Assembly (NCBI GenBank): GCA_036936605.1
Contig: JAUPFV010000001.1
Span: forward strand, 246,510,925-246,574,924
Length of the DNA stretch: 64,000 bases
Origin: Limnanthes douglasii subsp. nivea
Taxonomy: Eukaryota > Streptophyta > Magnoliopsida > Brassicales > Limnanthaceae
Reading direction: 5' to 3'
In this document: positions 36,880 to 49,345 of the stretch, in pieces
Numbering within the stretch: the stretch's first letter is position 1
How the letters are laid out: every line of letters begins with the position of its first letter
Program-made: the position numbers and the translations under genes
Notes under the pieces: model-generated
Told to the model about the DNA's origin: nothing
Database searches by the model: none
What the model saw: only the letters and a program-made list of their open reading frames with translations

Positions 36880-39655
36880 TTGAATTTATCTGAGTTAGAG
36901 AAATCAAAAAAAGTTGTAAAAGACGAATGCATTGCTGCTGGTATTCTAGTTTCTCCTGGTGAAAGAAACAATCAACCACAAGTAAATACAGACCAGGGTT
37001 TATCATCTTCAAAAGCTTCCAAGGTTAGAAAATTTCCCTTTGTCACAAGCCTTTCACCTCTTCCATTAGGGTCCTCTGTGCCGGAGTCCCAAGATCCTCT
37101 CCCTAAGAAGAAATATGTATCTAGTATTAGAAAACCCTCGCCTTTTATCATAATGGGGTTGGATGCAGAGAAATCTCCATATAAACTAACTCCGCGCCGA
37201 GTCACCCGTCAGTCCAAATCAAAATCCACACCTACTTCTTCAAAACCCTCTAGTTCGGAGGCAGTAATAATAGTGACAAAAATTAAACCATATAGAAAAT
37301 AGCTCCTGGTAGAGGCCAGACCTTCGGAACAGCCATTTGTAAAGCCATTCGAACAACCATCTGTACAGTCATCCGAACAACCTTTCACTGTGATGGAAGA
37401 AAACATGGAAGACAATTTAGATGAAGCCCCTTTTGAGGCGTCCGGTCAAACGAGGGACACAACTGTAGATCGGAAGGGCAAGACCAAAGTAGGTATGTCT
37501 CACCCAGATGCGCTCCCGGAGAGTCTGAAGGGTAGAGTATGGCCCAACTTCAAGAAGGTCAGTGTGAAGTATTTGATGGCCCTTCAAAATATAGCTTACG
37601 TATACACCCACACTGCTGAGCTGGGTCGTATTCATACTAAGAGGGGAATCCTAGAGTCTGTGAAGGTGAGAATTCCAGTCACCCCAGAAAGCCCGATGGA
37701 CTACAAGCCTAATGAACTGGTGGTCTATACAGAAGTGCTGAATTGTGGATTCAAGCTTCCTTTGGATCCGGAGATAGTCAAATATTTCCATTTGACCAAG
37801 ATATGTCCTAGCCAACTGAGCCCTAACACTTGGTATACTCTACTGGCCTGCATCATGGCATTCATGCTGTCTAGGATTCCACTACCAATGGAACAGTTTG
37901 TTGTTGTGGTAAACTTGTATAAAAATTACAACATCATCTTCTACCACTACAACATAGGGAATGACTACAAGATAGTGAACGATCTCCTAGAGTTAAAAAA
38001 AACCGTGCAGAACGGAGTTCTTATTTATCAGTGGGGCTTGGGAAAACGGGAAAAAGATCAAGGTTGACTCCAACCCCAGCCAGCTGACCAGCCGTTGGAA
38101 GAGCATTGGTGAGTTTATTTTATTTCTTCTTTAATATTTTAAGCATTAAGTTTTTAATCCGAACTGATTCATACTTCTTCCCGGTATTTCCAAAGGAGTT
38201 TTCGGACTATGTGGAGGCAAGTCAGGATACCCGTGCCAAATTGAATGCTTGGGCCTTAGAGAAGCAGGAAAATGCTTTCCATAACCGCTTCACAGCGGGG
38301 AACTATGTGATGTCTCATCTGTGGAACACCACAGGAAAGAAGGACCTCACATCGGAAGACCCTTCCTTCTGAAGATGTCATTCTGAGGAGGACAGAGGCT
38401 AAAGATGCTAAAATTTACCTGCCTGCCAGAGCCAAAGCCCCCAGTCATCTGAATAAGATGAAGAACAAGAGGAAGAAGAAAACCATAACAGACCCACCTC
38501 AAACAACCACTGAAGGGACCGGTTCGGAGAACCAATGAGGTATTAACGCTGATTTATTGGAAGTAGTATAAGTGACTGTGAAGGAGGCTGGTGGGTCAGA
38601 CAACCCACCAAATATTCCGAAGAAGGAAAAGAACCATATGGCCAGCAGTGATGAGAAAGCTGCCAAAAAGAAGAACGTTACTCTGGGAGCAGAGATAATC
38701 CTTCGTCCTTCTGAAGTCCCTCATCCAGCTCCTACCGATCCTACTTTGCAAGAATAAATTCCAACCAATATCCATTTCGAACAGGTTACTGGCGATGGTA
38801 ATGAAGAGGTAGATCATTGACGCTTTTCAGAACATCAATATCTATTTCAATGATTCAGAAAAAGATAATTTCGTGGGGCATTACCGTCCTCTTAGTTCTT
38901 CCAACGTTGTGACTTATAACAACAAGACTTATGAAATATCTAGCGAGCAAGATACCTTAAGCCATGCCCTTTTGTGTTATGTTCGATCAGTGATTGATCT
39001 GGAGAGACACGTAAGGGATCAAACTATTACCATGAATACCTTGACTATAGAGAGGCAAAACTTGTCAAACGATCTTCTTAGTGCTCAACATAGCATAGAA
39101 TTATCGAGGAATAAAAAAGAGGATTTAGCTGCCAAACTGCTTAAGTCAGAAACAGCCAACAAAGAGCTTCAAACCAAGTACTCTGATCTGAAGACTTCTT
39201 CCTCAAATGATATCACAACTTTGAAGAAGCAACTACAAACTAAGGATAGTACTATTCAGACTTTATCCAATGACAAAGTCAAGTTAGATAATATTGTCCC
39301 AGAGAGGACTAAAGAGAAAACCACCCTAGAACGTCAATAGGCTCAAGCAATAGCCGCAGGGATAGAGAAATATGCCAGTGGAGTAGTAGATTATCTAGAG
39401 AAGAGGGACGATGGAATTAAGTCCGATATGATCTTATTGTTCGATGAGACTTTTCCAAAGAGGACTCTTGGTCCTTTGTGGAAATACGTAGACTATGATG
39501 ATCTTTCTTTCCATACGATGGCTAACAGCGATAAGTGCAACTACTCCAGTGGAATAGAATCTGATGATGAAGAAGTGGGTGAGAGTTCAAGTGATGAACT
39601 TAAAAGTCCTAGAAAAGATGGTGCCGAAGAAAAATCTGAAGGGAACAAGCCCTAA
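36880..39655 (+). pseudogene. Antisense accessory gene of gypsy element 1
   Basis: Lies opposite to gag-pol. First block 36880-37302 and, in the same frame after one TAG, 37390-38067: a Ser/Pro-rich start, short repeats (EQPF/EQPS) at about 37325-37390, then a region with LDPEIVKYFHLTKICPSQLS and NTWYTLLACIMAFML. This resembles the Transposase_28 (putative gypsy type transposon) domain of plants. A frameshift lies near 38040. A possible intron has donor GGTGAG at 38109 and acceptor CAAAG at 38195, although the reading phase does not join cleanly. Then follow DYVEASQDTRAKLNAWALEK (38200-38370), a Lys-rich part, a coiled coil (38990-39340) and an acidic tail (DDEEVGESSSDE) ending in TAA at 39655. 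Function unknown. Confidence 0.75.
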
Positions 39656-40194
39656 GGTTATATTATATACTTTTTGTTTTGACAGACTAAAGTCCTTAGA
39701 TGACCAAAGCATTTTGTTGCAATGTTTGTTTAACCTTTATGCTGTAAAACTTTAAAGTCCTTGAACAACCAATGCATTTGTTTTTGTACCAGTGATCGGT
39801 TTGAGTCCGAACAGATTCTAATTATCATATTCTCCTTTGTTTAAATTTTGATTAACTCTTTTATGACCAATGTTTAAATAGCCTTTAGTATTTCAGATGT
39901 GTTGAACAAAAGTATCCAACATCTCCGACCACATGTGTTTAATAAATGTGATCAAGTGGTTAACATATCCAATCAACTCAAAACTTCTTGAGAGCCGAGA
40001 TGTTGAATAAGTATTTATTATCTGAACTGAAACAAAATTATACCAGACTTTTGAACAAGGTATCATATATTATTGAAAAACCCGGACACCTTATTAAAAC
40101 CTCACCGCGCCACCATGGTAGGAAAGAGTATGCCACCTAATATTTACATTGATATTTAAAAAGTAAATATTTACAAAAGAGTTTTATTCTAAGT
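39656..40194. other. Gap between accessory gene and pol end
   Basis: Non-coding centre of the convergent pair. A block like AAAGTCCTTAGATGACCAA recurs once 65 bp later (39689 and 39754). No gene. Confidence 0.5.
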
Positions 40195-41300
40195 ATAACC
40201 TGAGATGCTTAACGTTCCATGGGTGATTTAGAGCTCTCCCTTCTTTGTCTTGGAGTTTGTATGTTTCTGGTTTCATCTTTTCACAGATTACATAAGGGCC
40301 TTTCCAGTTTGGAGCTAGTTACCGAACTGGTTTTCCTTGGTGTGTAAAAATAATTTTCTTAAAACTTTGTCTCCTGTTCAAAATTCCTTTTTTTAATTTT
40401 GGAAGCAAATCTACTCCTCATCAAGCCTTGGTAATGCATTGTTCTTAGATGTGCTTTAACTCTTTTTTCTTTTATCAAGTCTAACTGATTCGTAACTGCT
40501 ACATCATTAACCTGTTCAGAATAGTTTTGGACTCTGTGAGATGGTAAATTAGCTTCTATGGGAGTAATTGGATCCATCATATATACCAAATCAAAAGGAG
40601 ACTCTTGTGTGGCAGCCCGAAGAGTAGTTCGATAGGCCCACAATACTTATTGTAAATAACGTGGCCACTTTCCTGCAGCTCGTTCCAAATTCTTCTTTAA
40701 TCCGTAAAAGATAGTTCTATTTGCAAGCTCAACCTGTCCATTTTCTTGAGGGTGGAAAGGAGAAGAAAAACAGTGTTGAATCCCTCTAAAGGTACAAAAG
40801 GCTTTCATGTCTTTATTATCAAAACTGTGGCCCATTGTCTGTAGTAATCTTCTGGGGAACCCCAAATCTACAACATATGTTAGATAAGATAAATTTAATA
40901 ACTGCCTTCGAATTGGTTCCAGCCAAAGTAGTTGCCTCTATACACTTAGAGAAATAGTCAATAGCGACTATGATTGTTCTACGTCCACCAGACGTCATAG
41001 GAAGACGCCCAACTAGATCCATACCCCATCTGGAAAAGAGCACTGGTTCAGATATGGAATCCATAGGAAGTGATGGCACATGAATTTCATTCCTATATTT
41101 TTTACAAGAATCACACTTTTTCACCATCTCTTTAGCATCCACCATTATGTTTGGCCAATAATATCCTGCTAATAGGACCCTTCTGGTTAATGCTTTATAG
41201 CCATAGTGTGCAGAACCTTCTCCATCATGTAGTTCAGATAATACGTGTTGGGATTCTTCAAATCCTAAAAAACGTAGGAGAGGTCTGTTGAAGGATTTTT
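40195..41300 (-). pseudogene. Gypsy element 1 integrase and pol end
   Basis: Integrase inserts the element cDNA into host DNA. A zinc-finger remnant CDSCKKYRNEIHVPSLPMDS is followed by GMDLVGRLPM, AIDYFSK (first Asp), TTDNGPQF (second Asp) and, after a frameshift near 40850, HPQENGQVELANR (catalytic Glu), which gives a DDE layout. The next block MWAYRTTLRAATQESPFDLV lies at 40560-40643. The end like NWKGPYVICEK...HPWNVKHLRLYL runs to about 40195. Frameshifts at about 40850 and 40645 and stops elsewhere inactivate it. Confidence 0.85.
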
Positions 41301-42100
41301 TCTAAAGAACCTCTCTTAATATCAAGAAACCACGAGCCTTGTACTTGATCTTCTTTTCCACAGCTTTATCCGGAGGCAATATCCCATCCGAGATGTATTG
41401 GAGAAGAGGATATCTCCAATCTTTAGGTTGAATAACGAGTAAATTCATATTTTCTTCACTCTCTTCTTCTCGATCTGTTTGTATGGATGTACATTCCTGC
41501 ACAAGAATCCATGGGTAGGATTCAGAATAGGGTATAGTTTCCAAAGAGTCTGCTAGAGTGTTTTCAGAACTAGGATTGCGCTCACAGTAAATAGTTTTGA
41601 AGTTTGCGATAACATCTTTCAACATAAGCAAGTATTTAATAAAATATTTTTTCTTTGCTTCAGATTTACCCTGGGCATAATGAATGAGAAATTGAGAATC
41701 ACACATTAACCGAACTCTCGTAGCCCCACATATGAGAGCCAACTTAAGACCAACTATGGCTGCTTTATATTCAGACTCATTGTTAGAAGCTCTGAACCCA
41801 AAGCATATGGCCTGATACATCTTGTCAGCATATGGAGAAGAGACTCTTACTGATGTAATACACTAGACGAGGGTAATTATCCACCTCTCTCACTAGCACA
41901 ACACTTATTGCGTATTCTGATACAACTAGATACACATAGAGTTTTTCCCCTCGAACAGGTTAGGTGAGGATAAATGCTTCTTTATTCAATAAAATCCTGG
42001 TCACACTATAAAGACCAATTGAAGTCTTTAGCGTTCCTCAGTACTTTAAAGAATGAAGCGCACTTGTCTGATGATCTTGAGATAAACCTATTCAACGCAG
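41301..42100 (-). pseudogene. Gypsy element 1 RNase H region
   Basis: The clearest part, 41302-41820, shows RASNNESEYKAAIVGLKLAL and LMCDSQFLIHYAQGKSEAKK, the second RNase H-like domain (aRNH type) typical of Tat-lineage elements. The more N-terminal RNase H stretch up to about 42100 is broken by stops. Confidence 0.8.
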
Positions 42101-42740
42101 CCAATCATCATGTCGGCCTTTGAACTTCTTTAATATTCTGAAGAGGGTCTATTGCTAGTAAGGCATTAAGTTGATCCGGATCAGGCTGAATTCCCTTCTC
42201 ACTTATTATGTAGCTTAAGAACTTTTCAGATCGGATCCCGAATACACACTTCTCGGGGTTCAATTTTAAATTCACAACTTTTAAATTGGAGAATGTCTCT
42301 TGAAGGTCAGATATATGCGAATCTTCCTCTAACCTATTAACCATCAAATCATCTATGTAAACCTCCATGTTTTTGCCAATCTGATTAGCAAAAGATTTTT
42401 CACTAGCCTTTGATAAGTGGTCCCGTTATTTTTCAATCCGAACGATATCACCTTATAACAATGAAGACCTCTGTCTGTGATGAAGGTAGTGTGATCTTGA
42501 TCCTTCAGATCTACTTGTATATGGTTATACCCTGAGAATGTATCCATAAAGGACAATAGTTTGTTTCTTGAGGTAGAATCCACCAACTGATCTATCCGAG
42601 GAACATGATAAAGATCTTTAGTGCATACCGTATTAAGGTCGGTGAAATCAATGCACATACGCCACTTGTCGTTCTTTTTCTTAACTAAAACAGGGTTGGA
42701 AGTCCACAAAGGGTACTGCGATTCTTTAATGTGACCCATC
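42101..42740 (-). pseudogene. Gypsy element 1 reverse transcriptase
   Basis: 42353-42739 shows VLVKKKNDKWRMCIDFTDLN, DTFSGYNHIQV and ITDRGLHCYKVISFGLKNNG. A frameshift near 42365 leads to 42108-42368 with the catalytic YIDD (usual form YVDD), LKLNPEKCVFGI and FLSYIISEKGI. Palm and fingers are recognisable, but the break prevents a full product. Confidence 0.88.
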
Positions 42741-42750
42741 TTTTAAATGC

Positions 42751-43320
42751 TCAACTTCTCTTTTGTACAACTGGTACAATATCACTTTGGATTGACAATT
42801 TATTTGAAATAATATCTGACGGCACTCTAGTAACATCATTGTTAGGCTTTGATGAGTAACTCGTCTTCGAAATCCCCAACAATACCTCATCTTCGAACTC
42901 CCCAATCACATCTGCAGAACTTCCTGTGAATCCTACAATGGTTCTGTTCGAACATTGTATAACCGAAGGGTTTCTTATTTTCTTGTAGGAGCTTAAAAAC
43001 AGAATATTTTCCGAACTGCACGTATCAATCAGAATTCGGCGTATATAATTTTCCCCTATTGAAGCTCCTATTACCACCGCATCTTCATGAGGTCGTGCAA
43101 TGTCCCTCAGGCCATCCTCATAGAAAGCTATGACTAAGGCTGGCGATTGACATTGGTAGGTAGACATTCCACCATCCAACTGGGTGGCCAAATTTTGGAC
43201 ATGCCTCTTTCTTGACGAAGTAAAAGGCGTAGTCACTGTATCTCCTCCGAAAATAGTTAGTGACTCAAAAACGCTGATCAGTCCGGAAACTGTTTTGGTT
43301 TTGTCTGTTATCACCCCCAT
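42751..43320 (-). pseudogene. Gypsy element 1 protease region
   Basis: Open for 189 residues with RPHEDAVVIGASIG and RRILIDTCSSENILF, the aspartic protease block; the usual DTGSS glycine is Cys here. Upstream is the typical block RKRHVQNLATQLDGG. It would cut the polyprotein. The join to RT needs a frameshift near 42745. Confidence 0.82.
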
Positions 43321-45007
43321 TTGATTTCGAATCGGTTATGGTTCCAAATACTCAGAGTCTACATCAAATCTTTCAAAAATTACCATTGTACCCTCTTATG
43401 TAGATGCCCCATAATTGTTTGAAGGACACGTCCATAGAGCATTGGTTTGTGCATTATCGGGTATGCTTCCACCTTGTTTTTTAACGTAGGCCCCAACTTT
43501 CCCCTTTCAATAAGGTTCTGGACCTCCTGCTTCAAGGAGATACAATCGTGAGTATCATGGCTTATGTCATTGTGGTATTGGCAGAAGCGGGTGCTCCAGT
43601 TTTCTATGGGAACTCTAAAGCTGCCGGTTTTCTAAAATGCACCTCATTCTTAGTCTTATCATAAATAGTAGCTACACTCTCCCCCAACTCAGTAAACCAC
43701 TGAGGTTGAACCCATGGCCCCCTTTTACTTCGGATTTGTTGGCTATGAGTTTGGTTGGACTGATTCTGCCTTGACCGGTTGGACCAATGTCCAGTCTCCT
43801 TTGCTCAATAAACGGATTGGTTAGTAGCTGGTAGATTTATTGTTGTAGTATTAGATCTCACTTGACGGTGTACTCTGGTAATCTTGGTTCCTTCTACGTT
43901 GATTTTCTTTCCCACTTGATTTAACACACCATCCAAAGTTATAGCCTTCTTCCGAGTTACTGAATCGATAGATTTCCTGGATTTAAATATTATCTAATGG
44001 AAGTAGTTGCAACCTGGTCAAAGCAATCTACTAGCTCATTCTTTATATTCACAAAATGATTAATGTACTCCCTCAGGGACTCGTTCGGTTCCTGAGCACA
44101 ATGGATAATAAGGCCCCATTACCCTTGAGTTTCTTACTTCCAACAAATTGTCTCCGGAAGGCAACCCATAACGTATCAAAATTTCTTATACACCCTTGAG
44201 GGAGACTGTTGTACCATTTGAGAGCACTTCCTGTGAAAGTTTGGGAGAAGGCCGTACACAATAGTTTGTCATTGTCGTCAAAATTCATCATAAAGTTCTT
44301 GAAATGTTCCAGATGGTTGTCCGGATCTCGACTTCCATCGTATTTCTCCATCTTGGAGCTATCAAACCTTTTAGGAAGATGTCCGGAGAGTACTTTTGCG
44401 GATAAAGACGATTGCCTTCAATTTTTTCTACTACTGAAAACGTGATCTTCATTAAGGGTTGCAAAAATACATGGTTCATACTAGAAGGAAAAGGGATCAA
44501 TCAGCAACTGATCAATATGTTTGTGAGTTGACCCCTTACCCTCACCGTGGTGCTTCTTAAGCCTGCCATGCCAATCTCTCTTTCTTGAATGTTTTTAGTC
44601 AACCTCATTTTCATTTTAGATCTTCCCTCATTGCTACTTGAAGATAATGATTCTTCAAGTTCTGCCTCATTTGATGAGCTGCTGGAGGACTTAGATGCAG
44701 AACTCTCAACAGGCTTAGATTGGCGTGTCTTCTTGGAACTGAGATGGGTCTTCAAAGACTGCTCGTTTTCTCCAAGATTGTCAGTGTGGTGAAGTACTGA
44801 CGATACAAATGTTTTCTTAACTCTTTTTTCAGCTTATTTTATTGCTCTCAGCGCCTATGTTTCAGCTCTCAACTGGTCACGCTCCTCGATAGTATACTCC
44901 TTGTTTTCCCTTGCACCTTCCACCTCAGAAGGTGGAGCATTCTGCTCATTCGGATCCATCCGAACAACGTTTCTTGTTGGTTTTGAATTGTGAAATTTAG
45001 GCACCAT
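43321..45007 (-). pseudogene. Gypsy element 1 gag
   Basis: The capsid-type protein probably begins at the ATG at 45007 (MVPKFHNSKPTRN), right after the primer-binding region. A TAG ends that frame near 44851. The Ser/Glu-rich part (44501-44755) and then EKYDGSRDPDNHLEHFKNFM and SALKWYNSLPQG (44073-44351), the conserved gag core, follow in shifted frames. A zinc-type block like RFCQYHND and LKQEVQNLIERGK lies near 43490-43600. Several breaks. Confidence 0.8.
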
Positions 45008-45032
45008 CGTCCTCCCACTGTGGTCGCTAATT
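45008..45032 (-). other. Gypsy element 1 primer-binding region
   Basis: On the minus strand, directly inside the 5' LTR, the sequence reads TTAGCGACCACAGTGGGAGG, similar in form to the TTGGCGCC...GTGGGA primer-binding regions of plant gypsy elements. The tRNA is not identified. Confidence 0.5.
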
Positions 45033-45399
45033 TAATGTGGTTTATTTCTGTCTGAGGGTAATTTTGCAAAGTGTTTTGGATGTTTTGTGGAGGTTAATGT
45101 TTAGAGTAGTGAGTAGTAAGATAATTAAGCTGTGTGCTAGTAATAAATTCTTATTACCCTCATTAATGAAAATGGTTGGGGTATTTATACTTAATTACTG
45201 ACTCATGGGCTTATTAGGTCGGATCATGAAATCAGGTCAAGTTTAAGGACCCATTAGTAATCTGGTTTGAAGTGACCATCAATTAGCTTAGTCAGCATTT
45301 ATTACATTTGTCCTTTTGGAGTTTTATAATAGTGGTCACGGTCCGAACTGCTCTTCGGATTAAATCAGGTCACAGTAGCTAAAATATCCAATCTCATCA
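45033..45399 (-). repeat. Gypsy element 1, 5' LTR (right)
   Basis: 367 bp, direct repeat of 36030-36397. In element orientation it starts TGATGAGATTGG. A TATA box GTATAAATAC at 45190-45181 (minus) is probably the element promoter. Confidence 0.92.
45181..45190 (-). promoter_or_regulatory. TATA box in 5' LTR of gypsy element 1
   Basis: GTATAAATAC on the minus strand. The matching stretch is also present in the left LTR (near 36178-36187). Confidence 0.6.
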
Positions 45400-45404
45400 A
45401 AATC
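45400..45404. repeat. Right target-site duplication of gypsy element 1
   Basis: AAATC, same as 36025-36029. Confidence 0.75.
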
Positions 45405-47236
45405 TATTCATTTATTGTTGTAGTTAACACTTTTATGTTTTGATGTTAATGATAATCAAATTGGATTTTCACTTTGAAAATTTGAATTTTATGAATGTTG
45501 GATTTACTAATTCTTGAACCAATAACTTGGTAAATGGGCTGGCAAAGATCTTTTAAAGGTTGTACATATGACACTGATATTATTATATGTTGAATAAATT
45601 TTCTATATACTCATGGCTTAGATTAATGTGTAGATGTTCCATTATAACTGAATAGGGATTAATGATGAAAATTTTATTTAAAAATAGATATTCAAACCAA
45701 ACTAACTAGATGCTACATATATTAAAAAAGGACAGATTATGGTTTTATTTTTTAATTATATGTTTGGTTCGGTTCGGGTTTTGGATTTGTATATCATACC
45801 ACAAATACTTTTTCAAACTCGATACCACGAGTACCTGTCCTAAAATATTTCTAAAATTATACATAAAATATTTATTTTATGTTTATGTTGATATAATTTT
45901 TTGCCTTAGTTTTTGTATTAATACAATGTCAATCTTTTTTTTATAATTTATTCATTTTATTTTTATTCAATTTTGATTGAACTTTAGTTTTGTTTAGATA
46001 ATTTATATTTTTATACGTCCATAGTTCACGTATATGTTTTGAATAATCCGAACCCACATGCTCATGTTTGATATTAAAATTTTGATATCTATCTGTTTTG
46101 ATTCGAATATCAATTTTTTCGTGTATATATATAAATATCCGTTCCCGATCCACCATGCTATCATTTCTACTAACAATGGTTATGCGATTGGTTTTGCTTA
46201 TTTTTAAAAGTTAGACCTAGATTGAAGCTATCATCTTTTGTTCACTTCGTTCAGTCCCGTCATATTTTTACTAACCTCCATCAATGATCTCACCTATCTC
46301 AATCCACTTTTACCCATCCCAATCCATACTATGTGTATCATTTTATAACTTATTAGACTATCATGTTACCATCTAACCTAATCTTAAATTTTTTTAAAAT
46401 ATAGATAAATAAAGTATAATAAAAAAATATAAGTTATAGAATAATATATAGATTAACGATCATAGTATAAATTTTGGATAGGTTAGGATGTGATGAATGT
46501 TTGAATGAAAAATCAAAACCTGTCTTGTCCTTACTACATGTTAGGATTTTGAGATCCGGACTCACCCCGATATGTATTCGGAAGGATAAAGATCACGCAT
46601 AAAAATACAAGTTGGGATGGGTTGAAACAGGCTATAATGTTTTTGACATTCATATAAATATTCTTGTAAACTATATCTAATATTCATGACTATCATAATG
46701 TATACATAAACATATTTACAATTGAATATAATATTTTTTTCCTAATTATTTAGTAAATAACTTAGCTTACTAATCACAAATGAAATATTTGACAAAGTTT
46801 GTAAAGCTGCATTAATAAGACTTTTTATAATATTAGTATATTTCAATGGACTCATCTGTCATCCATTATTTTTTTAAATATGATTAAATAATGTATTTAA
46901 CTTCTTGAGCTTCACATTTTAAACATACATAACTTTTAAGATCAAATACTGGATATAAAAGTACTTTTGTGTAAAAAAGCCTTTGACACTTACTTTAGCT
47001 TTAAATACTAGTATACTTTTATATGCTTGATATTTCTTTCAAAACACTCACTTACATTCAAGTGGGGTTGATTGAACTCGAACGAATAAATTTATTTTTA
47101 AATACGAGAAATACGATTAAATATATCTCATTGTTTATGACCTTTTGGCAAAACACAAAAAATAAAGATTATAAATGATAATATTTTTGTAAGTTTTAGG
47201 ATCATCTTCAAAAAATATCACTTGGATTTTTTAGAT
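45405..47236. other. AT-rich spacer, no gene
   Basis: No conserved coding stretch. Short open frames at 45710-45946 (+) and 45941-46156 (-) have no recognisable motif. Confidence 0.6.
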
Positions 47237-47442
47237 AACTTTTTCATGACTATTTTTTGCTATATAAATAATATTTTTGAGAAGCTATCTCATGGGATCG
47301 TAATAATTTATACATTCGACTCATATGAGGTTTGTTTGGTTATTTTTCGTGATTATTTTTTGGTATATAAATAATATTTTTGAGAAGCTATCTCATTAGA
47401 TCGTAACACTTTTGATAGTGACTCATATGAGGTTTGTTGGGT
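47237..47442. repeat. 103 bp tandem duplication
   Basis: Two diverged copies share ATATAAATAATATTTTTGAG, then AAGCTATCTCAT and ACTCATATGAGGTTTGTT. The period is 103 bp. Confidence 0.85.
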
Positions 47443-47936
47443 TGTTTTTAAACCATAGATGTTTGTACACATTTCCTCATTTTTGTTAATGATTTGAGTT
47501 TTTTCTTTCAATATAAATATGGGATTAAAGAACTCTCCGATATTTATAAACAACATTAGACTTCAAGTCTAATAGTCTATAACATATACTATTTTTCGTG
47601 TAACTAAAAAAATACATCTTATAATTTTTTTGAATTAATTTCATTTTTTAGATATGCGTTATTGTTTGAGAAACAAGTGTTTGTTTTATGTTATTTTTAT
47701 AATTTGTATGATGATATTTTAGTTTTTTAAATAAAATATTAATGCTAATTTGATATATCGTCGAAATAGAGTTATCCTATAAATTAACATGCAATTTAGA
47801 TATAAATAACATAATATTACTGCAAAATTCATAAAATATATTATATTATCGTAAGTTGAGATAATACTCTGTTGCTATATCGTATTAATCAAGTCTACTA
47901 CATTTATACATTTTTGGACATAGATTTGTGTTCAAT

Positions 47937-47943
<7 letters not shown>

Positions 47944-48015
<72 letters not shown>
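47944..48015. repeat. (TA)36 microsatellite
   Basis: Uninterrupted TA repeat of 72 bp. It creates a false open frame of alternating Tyr and Ile. The flanks 47443-47943 and 48016-48290 are AT-rich with no gene. Confidence 0.97.
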
Positions 48016-48020
<5 letters not shown>

Positions 48021-48290
48021 GGAAACCTATCTCATAAATTATAGGTGGTGTTTGACTTATTATTTTAATTGTACTAATGTCATATTATAAAAATTATTAT
48101 GTCATAATAATTGTTTTACACATAATAGTAAATAAATAGCTTTTTATTTGTTAAATATTTAATATAATATGGTTTAATTATTATATTGTATAAATAATAG
48201 TTTTTTATGAAATCATATGATTCGACATACTTGGTTTATCAAATTCGTACACAGATTGAATTTTGAATTTTTATAAAAAAATCATTAGAA

Positions 48291-48348
<58 letters not shown>
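48291..48348. repeat. (ATT)19 microsatellite
   Basis: About 58 bp of uninterrupted ATT units. 48349-49340 to its right is AT-rich spacer with no gene. Confidence 0.96.
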
Positions 48349-48349
<1 letters not shown>

Positions 48350-49340
48350 TACTATTACGCATTGTCAATTTACCACCGTTAAACATTAGTTAGTTTAGCA
48401 TTCATTCGACTCTTATTTTTTAATTTGTTGGTGTTGTTCATTTGCACGGCTGCTTCTTACATGTCTTAATATAGATTTTTCATAAATTACATGTATCAAA
48501 ATATATGTATTGTTTTACCATCCAAAGATTTTATTCTCTATCGTGTTGATCATGATGACTATTATCTTAATTTTTTATCTTATAAAATTTACATTTTCAT
48601 TCTTTTTTTAATGTTATGATATTTATAAATTTATAAAGGTTGTAATATTTTATCGTATTTTCACTCTTTAAAGATTCTATATTTTATTATATCTTCTGAT
48701 TGTTATTCAATTAAAATAGATGTTTTTATATTTATTTGATGTATACTCCTTATATTCGTAAAGAATCATTTTTAGGTAGACTTTTTATAAAGCATAAAAT
48801 TTTGTTACAATATATTAACCTTGGAACACTTCTAAAAAATTAATTTTGACATCTACGAGTTTTTTATAATGATTAAAAAAGAATTAAATTTAAAGAATGA
48901 AAGGTTTTTTTATTTAGAAACTTAAAATACAAATACTAAGATATTAAAAACTTTATAGTACATTCCTCATTTGTATTGTACTTTAACTCAATAAAGTTTT
49001 AGATTTTTTGCCTAAAGGTTTATTTTGTGTAAATATTGTAGACTTGATTGGACAATACATTTAAAATATGTTCATAACATATAAACTTGTTTTCTTATCT
49101 TTTTATTTTATGTGGTTTTTCATTGGTTGACTCGTGAATATTTGCTAATTTTAGATTAAATATGTAGAATACTTTGAAAATGGTGATGAGAAATTTTTAA
49201 TTTATTTTAGCATATTGTGAAGTTTGTATCGTGAGAGTGTCAAGGTGGACAAAGTTTGAAAAATCAAAATACATAAAAAATATTATAGAAATTTGTAGCT
49301 GAAACCTCAAACATAAAAAAAAATTCTTAAGAAATTTAAA

Positions 49341-49345
49341 CATGT
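49341..49345. repeat. Left target-site duplication of outer copia-like element
   Basis: CATGT, matched at 61195-61199. Confidence 0.7.

Larger units (their letters stand above)
36030..45399 (-). mobile_element. Ty3/gypsy (Tat-like) LTR retrotransposon, element 1
   Basis: About 9.4 kb between two direct LTRs with a 5 bp target-site duplication. gag-pol is on the minus strand (45007 down to about 40195), in the order gag, protease, RT, RNase H, integrase, as expected for Ty3/gypsy. A long accessory gene on the plus strand (36880-39655) sits between the end of pol and the 3' LTR, converging on pol. Hand alignment of the LTRs gives about 45 differences in 368 positions, mostly transitions, so it is not a recent insertion. 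All genes carry breaks. Confidence 0.92.

Noticed and set aside
47872..48090. Open frame of alternating Tyr and Ile
   Set aside because: Pure product of the (TA)n microsatellite.
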